Shown piece after piece: positions 8,560 to 17,006 of a stretch of DNA of 64,000 nucleotides; position 1 is the stretch's first letter; every line of letters begins with the position of its first letter. Location: the NCBI RefSeq assembly GCF_900129635.1, contig NZ_FSRB01000001.1, forward strand, positions 1,651,501-1,715,500, in the 5' to 3' direction. The position numbers and the translations under genes were made by a program. The stretch is from Singulisphaera sp. GP187. GTDB lineage: Bacteria; Planctomycetota; Planctomycetia; Isosphaerales; Isosphaeraceae. A model generated the notes under the pieces. That model was given only the letters and a program-made list of their open reading frames with translations, did not search any database and was not told the origin of the DNA.

Positions 8560-9633
8560 ATGCTGAAGCTGCGAATCGCCTCGACCGCTCTCGCCGCGGT
8601 GGTGCTGGCGGCCGGATCCGCCGACGCCGCGGGGTTGTCCAAGGGGACGCCCGACTGGAAGTCCGCGGGGCCGATCTCGTTTGGTCCCAAGGGGGTCTTG
8701 TTCCTTGCCGACTCGCAAGGCGCGGCCATTTTCGCGGTTGATACGGCCGACGTTCAGGCCGATTCGGCGGGTGGACCTCTGAAAGTCGACGGGATCGATG
8801 AAAAAGTCGCCGCTCTGTTGGGGACGACCTCCAAGGGGATCGTGATTACCGACCTCGCCGTCAATCCGGCTTCGGGCAAGGCCTACCTGACCGTCGCCCG
8901 CGGGAAGGGCCCCGACGCCGCGCCGGTGCTTGTTCGGGTCGATCGCTCGGGCAAGCTCGAGATCGTCTCGCTCGAGAACGTACCGTTTGCCAAGGCGAGC
9001 CTGCCGAATCCGCCCACGAAGGAGAAGGCGAAAGCCGAGTCGATCACCGACCTGGCTTTCGTCGACGGCCGCGTGTTCATCGCCGGTCTGTCCAACGAAG
9101 AGTTTGCGTCACGCCTGTTGTCGATCCCGTACCCGTTTGCTGATGCCAGCAAGGGAACGAGTGTTGAGATCTACCACGGTGCCCACGGCCGCTTTGAAAC
9201 CGGTTCGCCGGTCCGGACGTTTGCCCCTTATCAGATCAAGGGGGAGTCGTTCCTGCTCGCCGCGTACACCTGCACCCCGCTGGTCAAGCTTCCCGTCGCT
9301 CAGCTCAAGCCGGGAACGCACGTGAAGGGGACGACGATCGCCGAGCTCGGCAATCACAACAAACCGCTCGACCTGATCGTTTACCACAAGGATGGCAAGG
9401 CCTTCCTGTTGCTGACGAACAGCAGCCGAGGAGTCATGAAGATTCCGACCGAGAAGGTTGAGACGCAGGAGGGGATCACGAAGCAGGTCAAAGACACAGA
9501 TGGAATTGCTTATGAGAAGATCGAGGACCTTAAGGGGGTCACCCAACTCGATGAGCTCGACAAGGACCATGCGTTGATCCTCGTTCAGACCCCGGCCGGT
9601 GCGCAAAACCTCGAGACCATCGCGCTGCCATGA
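8560..9633 (+). CDS. Secreted protein, probably beta-propeller-like, unknown function
   Basis: A 357-residue protein with a clean signal peptide (LRIASTALAAVVLAAGSADA, cleavage likely after ADA). The body alternates short beta strands with GK/DG turns: ITDLAVNPASGKAYLTV, ITDLAFVDGRVFIAGL, PLDLIVYHKDGKAFLLLTNS. This spacing is typical of a beta-propeller, but I cannot name a family. GGAGA precedes ATG 8560 by seven bases. The stop overlaps the start of the next gene (ATGA at 9630-9633), so the two are translationally coupled and probably work together outside the cytoplasm. Confidence 0.7.
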   Translation: MLKLRIASTALAAVVLAAGSADAAGLSKGTPDWKSAGPISFGPKGVLFLADSQGAAIFAVDTADVQADSAGGPLKVDGIDEKVAALLGTTSKGIVITDLAVNPASGKAYLTVARGKGPDAAPVLVRVDRSGKLEIVSLENVPFAKASLPNPPTKEKAKAESITDLAFVDGRVFIAGLSNEEFASRLLSIPYPFADASKGTSVEIYHGAHGRFETGSPVRTFAPYQIKGESFLLAAYTCTPLVKLPVAQLKPGTHVKGTTIAELGNHNKPLDLIVYHKDGKAFLLLTNSSRGVMKIPTEKVETQEGITKQVKDTDGIAYEKIEDLKGVTQLDELDKDHALILVQTPAGAQNLETIALP

Positions 9634-10838
9634 TCGCTTTGAGCATGCATCTCGTTCCTTGCTTGACGATCGCCTTGCTTGCCGCCGCGCCGGACGTTCC
9701 CAGTCCGGCGCGGCCGGCGAACTTCGTCATTCACTGGCAGGCCGGCGAAGGGGCAGCCCCGTCGTCCATTGAGGTCGACGGGATCGACCCGACCGACCTG
9801 GCCGCACTTTCGGCCTTGAGCCAGGTGAAGCCAACGACGTTCGCGTGGTCGCGGGTTTTCACCGTCACCGTCGCCCCGGAAGGCCAGGATGAGGACGAAC
9901 GGCCGCCGATCCTGGGGACGTACCGGGTCGTCGACGCTCGGTTGCGGTTCGAGCCACGGTTCCCGATCGAGCCCGGGCTCAGGCACCGCGCGGCGTTCCG
10001 GCCCTCCCAGCTTCCTCTCGAGCCGTATCAGGGACTGAAGGACGTCGTCACGGAATTCAAGCGGCCGCTACCGCCCCCTCCGGAACCCGCGTTCGTCGTC
10101 CGAGTCGACCCCGCAAGCGATCGCTTGCCTGAAAACTTGCTCAAGTTCTATCTCCACTTCTCCGCGCCGATGAGCCGGGGAGAGGCCTACGCACGCGTGA
10201 CCCTGATCAACGCGCAAGGCCGAACGCTCGATGTCCCGTTCCTGGAAGTGGGCGAGGAGCTTTGGGATCCGTCCGGGACCCGACTGACACTTCTGCTCGA
10301 TCCGGGGCGGATCAAGCGCGGACTCAAACCGCGCGAGGATCTGGGGCCGATCCTCGAGGCCGGCAAGGCGTATACGCTGGTCGTCGACCGGAGTTGGTCC
10401 GACGCGACGGGCCATCCTCTCCGGGAATCGTATCGGAAGTCGTTCAAGACGGGGCCTGCTGATGAGACTCAGCCCGACCCCAAGAACTGGATCGTCAAGC
10501 CGCCGGCGGCTCGGACTTCCGACCCGTTATCGCTCGAGTTTCCCGAGTCGCTCGATCGCGCGATGTTAAATCGTACCCTGTCCGTACTCGACCCCGAGAA
10601 GCAGGAGATACCGGGCCGGGTCGAGCTGAATGCCTTGGCGACTCGCTGGAGCTTCCACCCCGATCGTGCTTGGACACCCGGTCGATATCAGGTCGTGGTT
10701 GACACCACCTTGGAAGACCTGGCGGGCAACAGTATCGCCCGCCCGTTTGAGGTCGATGTCCAGCACCCGATCACGCGTCGAACCGAGTCGGGAACGGTCT
10801 CGATTCCTCTCGAGATCCGTGCTCAGGCTTCTCCCTGA
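9630..10838 (+). CDS. Secreted Ig-like-domain protein, unknown function
   Basis: A 402-residue protein coupled to the previous gene by a 4-base overlap. After a short signal peptide (LVPCLTIALLAAAPD) it holds sandwich-type segments. FYLHFSAPMSRGEAYARVTL and SLEFPESLDRAMLNRTLSV match the 'F..PM......VTL' pattern of bacterial Ig-like (Big_5/SbsA-like) domains, each followed by a ...W.P......L.....Y.L block. This suggests two or three repeats of that domain. No catalytic motif. A role in an extracellular complex with its neighbour is inference. Confidence 0.68.
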   Translation: MIALSMHLVPCLTIALLAAAPDVPSPARPANFVIHWQAGEGAAPSSIEVDGIDPTDLAALSALSQVKPTTFAWSRVFTVTVAPEGQDEDERPPILGTYRVVDARLRFEPRFPIEPGLRHRAAFRPSQLPLEPYQGLKDVVTEFKRPLPPPPEPAFVVRVDPASDRLPENLLKFYLHFSAPMSRGEAYARVTLINAQGRTLDVPFLEVGEELWDPSGTRLTLLLDPGRIKRGLKPREDLGPILEAGKAYTLVVDRSWSDATGHPLRESYRKSFKTGPADETQPDPKNWIVKPPAARTSDPLSLEFPESLDRAMLNRTLSVLDPEKQEIPGRVELNALATRWSFHPDRAWTPGRYQVVVDTTLEDLAGNSIARPFEVDVQHPITRRTESGTVSIPLEIRAQASP

Positions 10839-10910
10839 ACGATTCGTTCCCCGCTGACCTCAGATTATTGTTGGAATTCCAGGTGAAGACCTTCTCCCAA
10901 GCCGATTCCT

Positions 10911-10933
10911 TGGTGGGCCGTGCCCACCCTACG
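10911..10933. repeat. 23-bp repeat, single copy
   Basis: TGGTGGGCCGTGCCCACCCT plus ACG, identical over 23 bases to the right arm of the inverted repeat at 16881-16940. It lies just beyond the 3' end of mobA. Confidence 0.7.
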
Positions 10934-11570
10934 GGACGGGAAGGCCCGCGTCGCTCAGCGCCTTCGCGTATTCCTCAGGGGTGTTCAGATTGCGCAGCGA
11001 GGCGAGTTCGGGATCCACATGGCGGAGTTCTTCACTTTCAACGACGTGTGTTTGAAGCAGATCCATGAGATTAAGCAGACGAAACTGATTCTGGCGCAAA
11101 AGTTTTTCCATGGCAGGCAGACTGGTCGCCCGTCGGTAGACCGCGGACAGGGGGTGATGAAAACCGTCGACGAACGGAAGCGCCAGGTCATTCACTCCGA
11201 TCAACTCGTGGAGCCGCTTGATCCAGGCGGGGCGGAGGAAGGGCGTATCGGTCGCCGTGGCGAAGACAAACTCGACGGAACAGGGCAAGGCGGTCAAGCC
11301 GGCGGCGAGCCCTTGAAGCGGGCCGCGGCCCGAGACCGGGTCATGGACGATCCGGACGGAGTCGGGCAGGGGGGGGCAAACTTGTCCTGGCGCGGCGACG
11401 ACCACAATGACGTTGGCCTGTTCGCTCACGATCCGGACGACGCGTTGGAGCAGTCGCTCGGGACCGAACGCGAGCCCTGCCTTTGGCTGACCCATCCGCC
11501 GACTCTCACCTCCGCACAGGACTACAGCGCCTCGCATGAATCGGTCTCGATCGAATCGATTCGGTCTCAC
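10929..11570 (-). CDS. mobA: Molybdenum cofactor guanylyltransferase MobA
   Basis: Attaches GMP to molybdopterin to make the guanine dinucleotide cofactor. The N-terminus holds the nucleotidyltransferase signature LCGGESRRMGQPKAGLAF (GTP and magnesium binding). Later come DPVSGRGPLQGLAAGL and ATATDTPFLRPAW, where Asp binds metal. Length 213 is normal. The GTG start at 11570 overlaps the moeA stop (GTGA), implying translational coupling; ATG 11537 is an alternative that puts the signature nearer the N-terminus. Together with moeA it forms a two-gene Mo-cofactor operon. Confidence 0.88.
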   Translation of the reverse strand: MRPNRFDRDRFMRGAVVLCGGESRRMGQPKAGLAFGPERLLQRVVRIVSEQANVIVVVAAPGQVCPPLPDSVRIVHDPVSGRGPLQGLAAGLTALPCSVEFVFATATDTPFLRPAWIKRLHELIGVNDLALPFVDGFHHPLSAVYRRATSLPAMEKLLRQNQFRLLNLMDLLQTHVVESEELRHVDPELASLRNLNTPEEYAKALSDAGLPVP

Positions 11571-12874
11571 CCTGTTCCCCGGATCAGATCGTCGGAATCC
11601 GAACCGGGAAACAAGTCATAGAACCAGACTGTGACCAGGGCGTTCGCGGGATACCCGTTCAGGTCGGCCGGTACGATGACGAAACCGTCCGCGCGGGTGG
11701 TGCTCGAAAGGATCGAGGCGCCGCTGGCCGCCAAGGGTTCCACTCTCCCTTGATCGATCGTCACCCGCACGTAGTCGACACGGCCGGCGAGCGAGTCGAG
11801 CGGGCGTGCGAGGGGCAGCGCTCTCGGTCGGTAGGGCCAATTTCGGGGTCGTCCCCCTTGGAGCCGGACGATCGGGCCCGCGAAGAAGTCGTAGGCGCAG
11901 AGGCAACTGACGGGGTTGCCGGGCAAGAGCACGACGGCCGCTCCCCCGATGAAACCGAGGCCCGTCGGTCCGGCCGGGCGGAGGGCGATGCCATGGACGG
12001 CGAGCTCGCCCAACTCGGCGACGATCCCAGGGACGTGGTCCTCAGGGCCGGTCGAAGTTCCCCCGGAGACGAGCACGACATCGGCCCAACTGGCCGCTTC
12101 GGCAATCTCCGCCCGAATGCGGTCGCGGTCATCGGGCAGTGGGCCGACAACTCGAGGAAGGCCGCCATCCCGGACGATCAGGGCCGCGAGCATTCCTGAA
12201 TTCATGTCGGCAATTTGATAGTCGGCAGGAATATGACCGGCCGTGACCAGTTCGTCCCCCGTGACGATCACCGCGACCTGGGGACGTTGAACGACGGCGA
12301 CGGTGCCGGCACCCACCGCGCTCAGGACACCGAGGTCTTGCGGGCGAAGCACCCGGCCCGCTGAGAGCACCACGGTCCCGGCCTCGATATCCTCGCCGAT
12401 CCTACCCACATGCCGTCCGACGGTCGTGGCCTGGAACACGCGGACCGTGGGGCCGTCGCGTTGCGTCGATTCGACGCGCACGACGGTATCGGCTCCCTTG
12501 GGGATGGCCGAGCCGGTCGTGATCTGAATCGTTTCTCCCGGACCCACCGTGAGGTTGCTGAGCTGTCCGGGGCGGGCCTCTCCCACACAACGGAAAAGGA
12601 CAGGGCTCTGTGCGGTGGCGCTGACGGTCTCGTGACCTCGGAGCGCATATCCGTCCATCGCTGCGCGATCGAACGAGGGAACGGGAGCCTCAGCCCGAAT
12701 CTCCTCGCCCAGCACACGACCCGCCGTCTCACGGAGCTCGACCGGTTCGACGCCGAGGCGTGGGATCCCTCGGGAGATCAGCGCAACGACATCCTCGACC
12801 TGGGTTCGGTCCCGAAACCCTTGCATTCTTGGATCGTAACGCGACGCGCGCGTGACCGTCTCAGACTCACCCAT
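11567..12874 (-). CDS. moeA: Molybdopterin molybdenumtransferase MoeA
   Basis: Inserts molybdate into adenylylated molybdopterin. The 435-residue protein follows the family layout: FDRAAMDGYALRG with the conserved MDGYA, then ITTGSAIPKGADTVV, VIVTGDELV, VLVSGGTSTGPEDHV (MoCF_biosynth domain) and LLPGNPVSCLCAYDFF. The C-terminal beta domain ends the protein. ATG 12874 is used; ATG 12826 is possible, since residues before it have no homology signal. It is the upstream gene of mobA and overlaps it. Confidence 0.93.
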   Translation of the reverse strand: MGESETVTRASRYDPRMQGFRDRTQVEDVVALISRGIPRLGVEPVELRETAGRVLGEEIRAEAPVPSFDRAAMDGYALRGHETVSATAQSPVLFRCVGEARPGQLSNLTVGPGETIQITTGSAIPKGADTVVRVESTQRDGPTVRVFQATTVGRHVGRIGEDIEAGTVVLSAGRVLRPQDLGVLSAVGAGTVAVVQRPQVAVIVTGDELVTAGHIPADYQIADMNSGMLAALIVRDGGLPRVVGPLPDDRDRIRAEIAEAASWADVVLVSGGTSTGPEDHVPGIVAELGELAVHGIALRPAGPTGLGFIGGAAVVLLPGNPVSCLCAYDFFAGPIVRLQGGRPRNWPYRPRALPLARPLDSLAGRVDYVRVTIDQGRVEPLAASGASILSSTTRADGFVIVPADLNGYPANALVTVWFYDLFPGSDSDDLIRGTG

Positions 12875-13036
12875 GTCGTTTCGCTCAAACGCCGATCGCC
12901 GTGGAGCTTGATCTGCGGCACTCCGCTTCAGTGTAACGCCCGGTCCGCCCTCGTAGAAAGGCCTGGTTCATCGCCGGTTCGGTTGGATGCCCCGCTCCTG
13001 GGTGATTCCAGCATTCGCGCTCGATCCGTCAAGGCG

Positions 13037-15142
13037 TCACTTCGACGCCTGACTCGCTTTCGGGGGAATGGTCAGGGAGATCGGGGCGCTCGAATAAGCT
13101 GTTTTTACCACAAAATTGATGGAGACATGTCCCATGACCGCGACGGGAGTCTTGTCGCACGGGGCGGCGTCGGGCTTCGCCTCGAGGATGATCTTGCCAT
13201 GGGTCTCAGTAGGGCCAAGTAGCGTCTTGCTCCCGGCCTCCTTGATGCTGACTCCGGGCGGAAGCGGGTTGGCGAAGGTGCCGCCCAGGTGCTGGAGGAG
13301 GATCGCGAGGTTGACCCCCTTGTTATAGCCGTTGTGGCGGGTCACGGTGACGTCGATGGTGGCGGTCTTGCCGGGAACGAGCGTGAGCGCGGCGGGGGTG
13401 GCTTCGACGGTGATATCCGACTCGGTGGTAACCGCCAGGGCAATCGTCTGGACCGGGTAGAGGCCGCGCCCGCCTCCCGGGAGATAGATCTCTTGCTTGG
13501 GCTCCGCGGTTTCGATGTGCGCCTTGCCGGCGATTTCCGCCTGTCCCGAGATCCGCAAGAGCGCCGCGGCGGGTGCGGCGTCGGAGGCGGCGGAGACCAC
13601 GCTGACCCCTTGGGTCATATTGGCCGGGATCGTCAGTGGGCTCGCCGTAACGCCCTTGGGAAGCCCTTCCCAAGCGATGGCCACGGGCCCGTTGAACCCG
13701 GCGCGACGGGCGACCTGAACAAACAAGGGGACCCGCGCACCCGGGCCGAGGTTGAGCTTGTCGGGATCGCAACTCAAGGAAAAACCAGGCGTTGCCGGCT
13801 CGGCCAGCAGGACGTAGCCAAAACCTTCGCCTCCTCGGCTATGCAGGTCCAGGACTTGCACCGCGTAGCTCTCGTCGGCCGGAGCGGTCCACTCGAGGCG
13901 CGGATCCTTACTACCGGGTGAGTCGTCTGCCTCAGCCTGGGTTACATTCTTGAGGTTGACGATCCGGAGCACTGGGTCGGTCGCCGTTCCCGCGCGTCGG
14001 GCGACGACCTCGAAGGCGTAGATTTGCCCCTTCTTCGCATCGAAACGATAAGTGTCGATGTCGTTGGGTTCGAGAAGGCGGCCACTGAGCGCGACCGGAA
14101 GACTGACTGCTTGCCCCTTTTCAATCTCGGCGGGCGCATCCCCCACTTCCAGGGCCAGGGGCAGGGGAGTCGAGAGCAGTGGCACGGGCAAGGTGGTCCC
14201 CCGCTCCGTGGGTAAGGCCATCAACTGAACGCCCGGCTTCAAGTTGGCCGGGATCTCGAGCGGAAGTGTTTTCTGCGTTGCGTCGAGGTTGGCTCCGCGG
14301 GCTTCGAACACGGCGCTCGTGCCGGGGTTGACGGCAAGTGGAAAGAGGGAGGTGGCCACCGGACCGCCGGTCGCGTGGAGCACGTAGGTCCAGTTCGCGT
14401 TGCCCGTGTACGTGGTGTCGCGAATCTGGAGTCGATAGGTCCCTGCATCCTTGAACTTGTACGAGAGCAGCGGGTCCGCAAAGTCGTGATTGTCGTCGAC
14501 CGCAAGCTCGCGCCCTTGGGCGTCGTGGATCGCGAGGATCGGGTCGAAGTGGGTCTGGAGGTCGTGGATCTTGTTTTCGAGTCGGTTCGCCCAGACGCTG
14601 AACGTGAGGGTTTGGCCGGCGGTCGCCGAGAACGAATACCAATCCACATCCTCCGTTTTTCCGATCAGACCGCTGACGACGGCGGGAAGCTCGAGGGCTT
14701 GCGCCGATTCGGGCCGGTCGTTGGCGGCGTCGTCAGCCTCGGTGACGACGCGGTCGTCGACGACGACGATCAGCCCGACCGACGAAATCCCTTGCGGCGT
14801 GGCGACACGGATCTCGCGTGGACCGAGTGGGGCGTCCGGAGCGATGGTGACGCTTGCCTTGACGGTGCCCGACGTCCGTCCCCCTCGCCTCATCGCTTTC
14901 GGGTCACCGGCGGGTGGAGTCGCCCCGTCGAGCACCGTTCCCGCCAGGCCGGGCCCTTCGCAGAGCAGTTGCCAGGCCCCGTCGAACCGTCCCCCACCGA
15001 CGATTGTGATCTCGACCGTCTCGCCCCTCCGCGCGGCGGTGGGGGTGACCCGAGTCAGCATCGGATACGACGTCTGAGCGCGGGCGAGTTCGGGAGCCAG
15101 GAGCAAGGCGAGCGCGGCGGCGATCCAGTGGGGGCGTGGCAT
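13037..15142 (-). CDS. Secreted PPC-domain protein of the DUF1549/1553 operon
   Basis: A 701-residue exported protein with signal peptide (PHWIAAALALLLAPELARA). An Ig-like segment follows, in which MLTRVTPTAARRGETVEITI is typical of IPT/TIG-like folds. Two bacterial pre-peptidase C-terminal (PPC) domains come next, with VDWYSFSATAGQTLTFSV then GTYRLQIRDTTYTGNANWTY, and IDTYRFDAKKGQIYAFEVVA then YAVQVLD. NPCBM-like beta regions close it. No enzyme motif is visible. ATG 15142 has GGAG eight bases upstream; the open frame to 15205 is not needed. Last gene of a three-gene operon, 64 bases after the WD40 gene. Confidence 0.82.
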   Translation of the reverse strand: MPRPHWIAAALALLLAPELARAQTSYPMLTRVTPTAARRGETVEITIVGGGRFDGAWQLLCEGPGLAGTVLDGATPPAGDPKAMRRGGRTSGTVKASVTIAPDAPLGPREIRVATPQGISSVGLIVVVDDRVVTEADDAANDRPESAQALELPAVVSGLIGKTEDVDWYSFSATAGQTLTFSVWANRLENKIHDLQTHFDPILAIHDAQGRELAVDDNHDFADPLLSYKFKDAGTYRLQIRDTTYTGNANWTYVLHATGGPVATSLFPLAVNPGTSAVFEARGANLDATQKTLPLEIPANLKPGVQLMALPTERGTTLPVPLLSTPLPLALEVGDAPAEIEKGQAVSLPVALSGRLLEPNDIDTYRFDAKKGQIYAFEVVARRAGTATDPVLRIVNLKNVTQAEADDSPGSKDPRLEWTAPADESYAVQVLDLHSRGGEGFGYVLLAEPATPGFSLSCDPDKLNLGPGARVPLFVQVARRAGFNGPVAIAWEGLPKGVTASPLTIPANMTQGVSVVSAASDAAPAAALLRISGQAEIAGKAHIETAEPKQEIYLPGGGRGLYPVQTIALAVTTESDITVEATPAALTLVPGKTATIDVTVTRHNGYNKGVNLAILLQHLGGTFANPLPPGVSIKEAGSKTLLGPTETHGKIILEAKPDAAPCDKTPVAVMGHVSINFVVKTAYSSAPISLTIPPKASQASK

Positions 15143-15206
15143 CGAAGGGCTCCGGAATCTCGAGGTGAGCAGAGTCTGCCGGGGTTTCATCGCTCCGCGA
15201 TACACA

Positions 15207-16862
15207 TCATTGAGGCTTCGGCTGTGAGAAGCTGGGTTCCGCGACCGGTTCCCCTCGGAGCTGGTGGGCGACCTCCTCTTCTCGGTCGAAGACAGACAAG
15301 GGGATCGTTCCGGGGACGTCCGCTCCCCCGATGCGCCATCGAAGCAGGTCCCGCATGTCGGGTGACGCGTGCAAGTAGCCGCTGGGGGTGAGGATCAGCC
15401 AGTCGAAGGTCGACGGGCTGGGCGAAGGGGGTTGCAGGAGCGTGGCTCGGAGCTTGCCCGAGTCGGCATCCCAGACCCGGACGATCCCGTCCCAGCCCCC
15501 GCCCGCGGCGCACTGGGCGTCGTCCGAGAGGGCCACGGCATATTGCCATTCGGTGGGGCCCGGCAAGCTGCGTTGAAAGGTTCCGGAGGCTCCGTCCCAG
15601 AGCCGGACCGATGAGTCGCCCCCGGCCGAGATCAGGCGCTTGCCGTTGCCGCTGAACGCGAGTTGATGGACCGGCCCCCCATGGCCGCCGATCCGGTTGG
15701 CCGGCTTCACGTCGTCGAGCCCCCACCACCGCAGTTGGGGCTCGAGGCCCGCGCTGACGAACTTGGCGCCCCCTGGCTGGACCGCCAGGGCCATGACGTC
15801 CTCGTTGTGGTTGCTATACGTGCGTTTTTCTTTAAGCGTTTTCGCGTCGATGAGCTTGATCGTCCGATCCTTGCTCACGCTCAGGAGCGAATGGCCGTCG
15901 GGTGCGTAGGCCACGTCGTACACGAAGTCGGAATGACCGGTGAAGACACCGTCCGGTCGATCGTTGGCCAGATTCCAGAGCCGAACCGACTGATCGAACG
16001 AGGCCGAGGCGAGTTGACCGCCGTCGGGACGGAAGGCGAGACCGAAGACGACGTCATCGTGGCCGGCGAAGTCGTGGATCAGTGTTCCGTCGGGGACGGA
16101 GTAGACCCGAACCGAACCGCTCCGCGCGGGCATGCCGGCCCCCACGGCGAGCCGCTTGCCGTCCCGGCTGAACACCAGCGCATGCACTGGTCCGGGGACG
16201 TCGTTCAGGACGAGGGCGGGGCGGGCGTCAACCAGGTCCCAGATCAGGACCTCGCCATGGGTTCCCACGGCGAGCTGCCTCCCGTCGCCTCGAAACGCAA
16301 GCGCGGAGATCGCCGGCAACGGGCCGACCTTGAGGACGACCTGCATCGCTCCCCCGTTGCCGAACCCTTCGGTTTTGGGCGGGATCTTCCGCTCCACCCC
16401 AAGGACGACGTCGAGCGACCGGACGATTCGCCGCGGTCGGTTTGCGGAACTTGCCGCCGCGTCGGCGACGACAACCCCTCGCGGAGCGCCCGCGTCGATC
16501 CAATGGCGGACCAGGTCGCGTTGCGCCTGCGGCAGCGGCTTCTCGAGCAGCGGCATCCGGGTGTCTTCGTCCACTTCGTTGAGCCGCTTGAGCAACGCGC
16601 TTTCGAGCGACCGGCCCGGCACGATGACCTTCTGATCCTTCGTGCCGGCCAGCACCGCGTCGAACGAGTCGAGCGCCAAGCCGCCGGAAATGTCGATGTT
16701 ATTAAGTTTTTTTGTGTTATGGCAGACCGTGCACCGTTTTGCGAAGAGCGGCTTGATGTCGCGTTCGTAGGTCGGCGGCTCGTCGCCCCAGACCGACGAA
16801 GAGGCCAGCGCCATCCCTATGGCGATCAGGCCGAACACCACACGTGCGCTCGCAGTTCGCAT
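15207..16862 (-). CDS. Planctomycete cytochrome c / WD40 protein
   Basis: A 551-residue exported protein. After a signal peptide (FGLIAIGMALASSSVWG) comes a planctomycete-type cytochrome c domain: YERDIKPLFAKRCTVCH gives the haem motif CxxCH at residues 44-48, and LLKRLNEVDEDTRMPLLEKPL is the usual distal part. About seven WD40 blades follow (e.g. VRLWNLANDRPDGVFTGHSD, IRVWDADSGKLRATL), forming a propeller. I chose ATG 16862 because upstream residues come from the inverted repeat at 16881-16940 read through. Together with the DUF1549/1553 protein it forms the commonest secreted gene pair of this phylum; its biochemical role is not settled. Confidence 0.88.
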   Translation of the reverse strand: MRTASARVVFGLIAIGMALASSSVWGDEPPTYERDIKPLFAKRCTVCHNTKKLNNIDISGGLALDSFDAVLAGTKDQKVIVPGRSLESALLKRLNEVDEDTRMPLLEKPLPQAQRDLVRHWIDAGAPRGVVVADAAASSANRPRRIVRSLDVVLGVERKIPPKTEGFGNGGAMQVVLKVGPLPAISALAFRGDGRQLAVGTHGEVLIWDLVDARPALVLNDVPGPVHALVFSRDGKRLAVGAGMPARSGSVRVYSVPDGTLIHDFAGHDDVVFGLAFRPDGGQLASASFDQSVRLWNLANDRPDGVFTGHSDFVYDVAYAPDGHSLLSVSKDRTIKLIDAKTLKEKRTYSNHNEDVMALAVQPGGAKFVSAGLEPQLRWWGLDDVKPANRIGGHGGPVHQLAFSGNGKRLISAGGDSSVRLWDGASGTFQRSLPGPTEWQYAVALSDDAQCAAGGGWDGIVRVWDADSGKLRATLLQPPSPSPSTFDWLILTPSGYLHASPDMRDLLRWRIGGADVPGTIPLSVFDREEEVAHQLRGEPVAEPSFSQPKPQ

Positions 16863-16880
16863 CTTTGTGGCGAATGCAAT

Positions 16881-16940
16881 CGTAGGGTGGGCACGGCCCA
16901 CCATCAGCGGCCAGGGATGGTGGGCCGTGCCCACCCTACG
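16881..16940. repeat. Perfect 23-bp inverted repeat
   Basis: Arms 16881-16903 and 16918-16940 are exact reverse complements, separated by 14 bases. The right arm is identical to the single copy at 10911-10933. It sits between the DUF1549/1553 gene and the WD40 gene of the same operon, where the RNA would form a very stable hairpin that could attenuate or protect the downstream message. Confidence 0.85.
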
Positions 16941-17006
16941 AAAACGGCTCATTCAATGAGTCTCGCGGGTGCAGGGAGAAGCATCGGTGACGCTCGAGGA
17001 AGTCTG

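Noticed and set aside
12410..13222. 270-residue forward frame across the moeA start
   Set aside because: Overlaps moeA and the PPC gene on the other strand and lacks motifs or a ribosome site.
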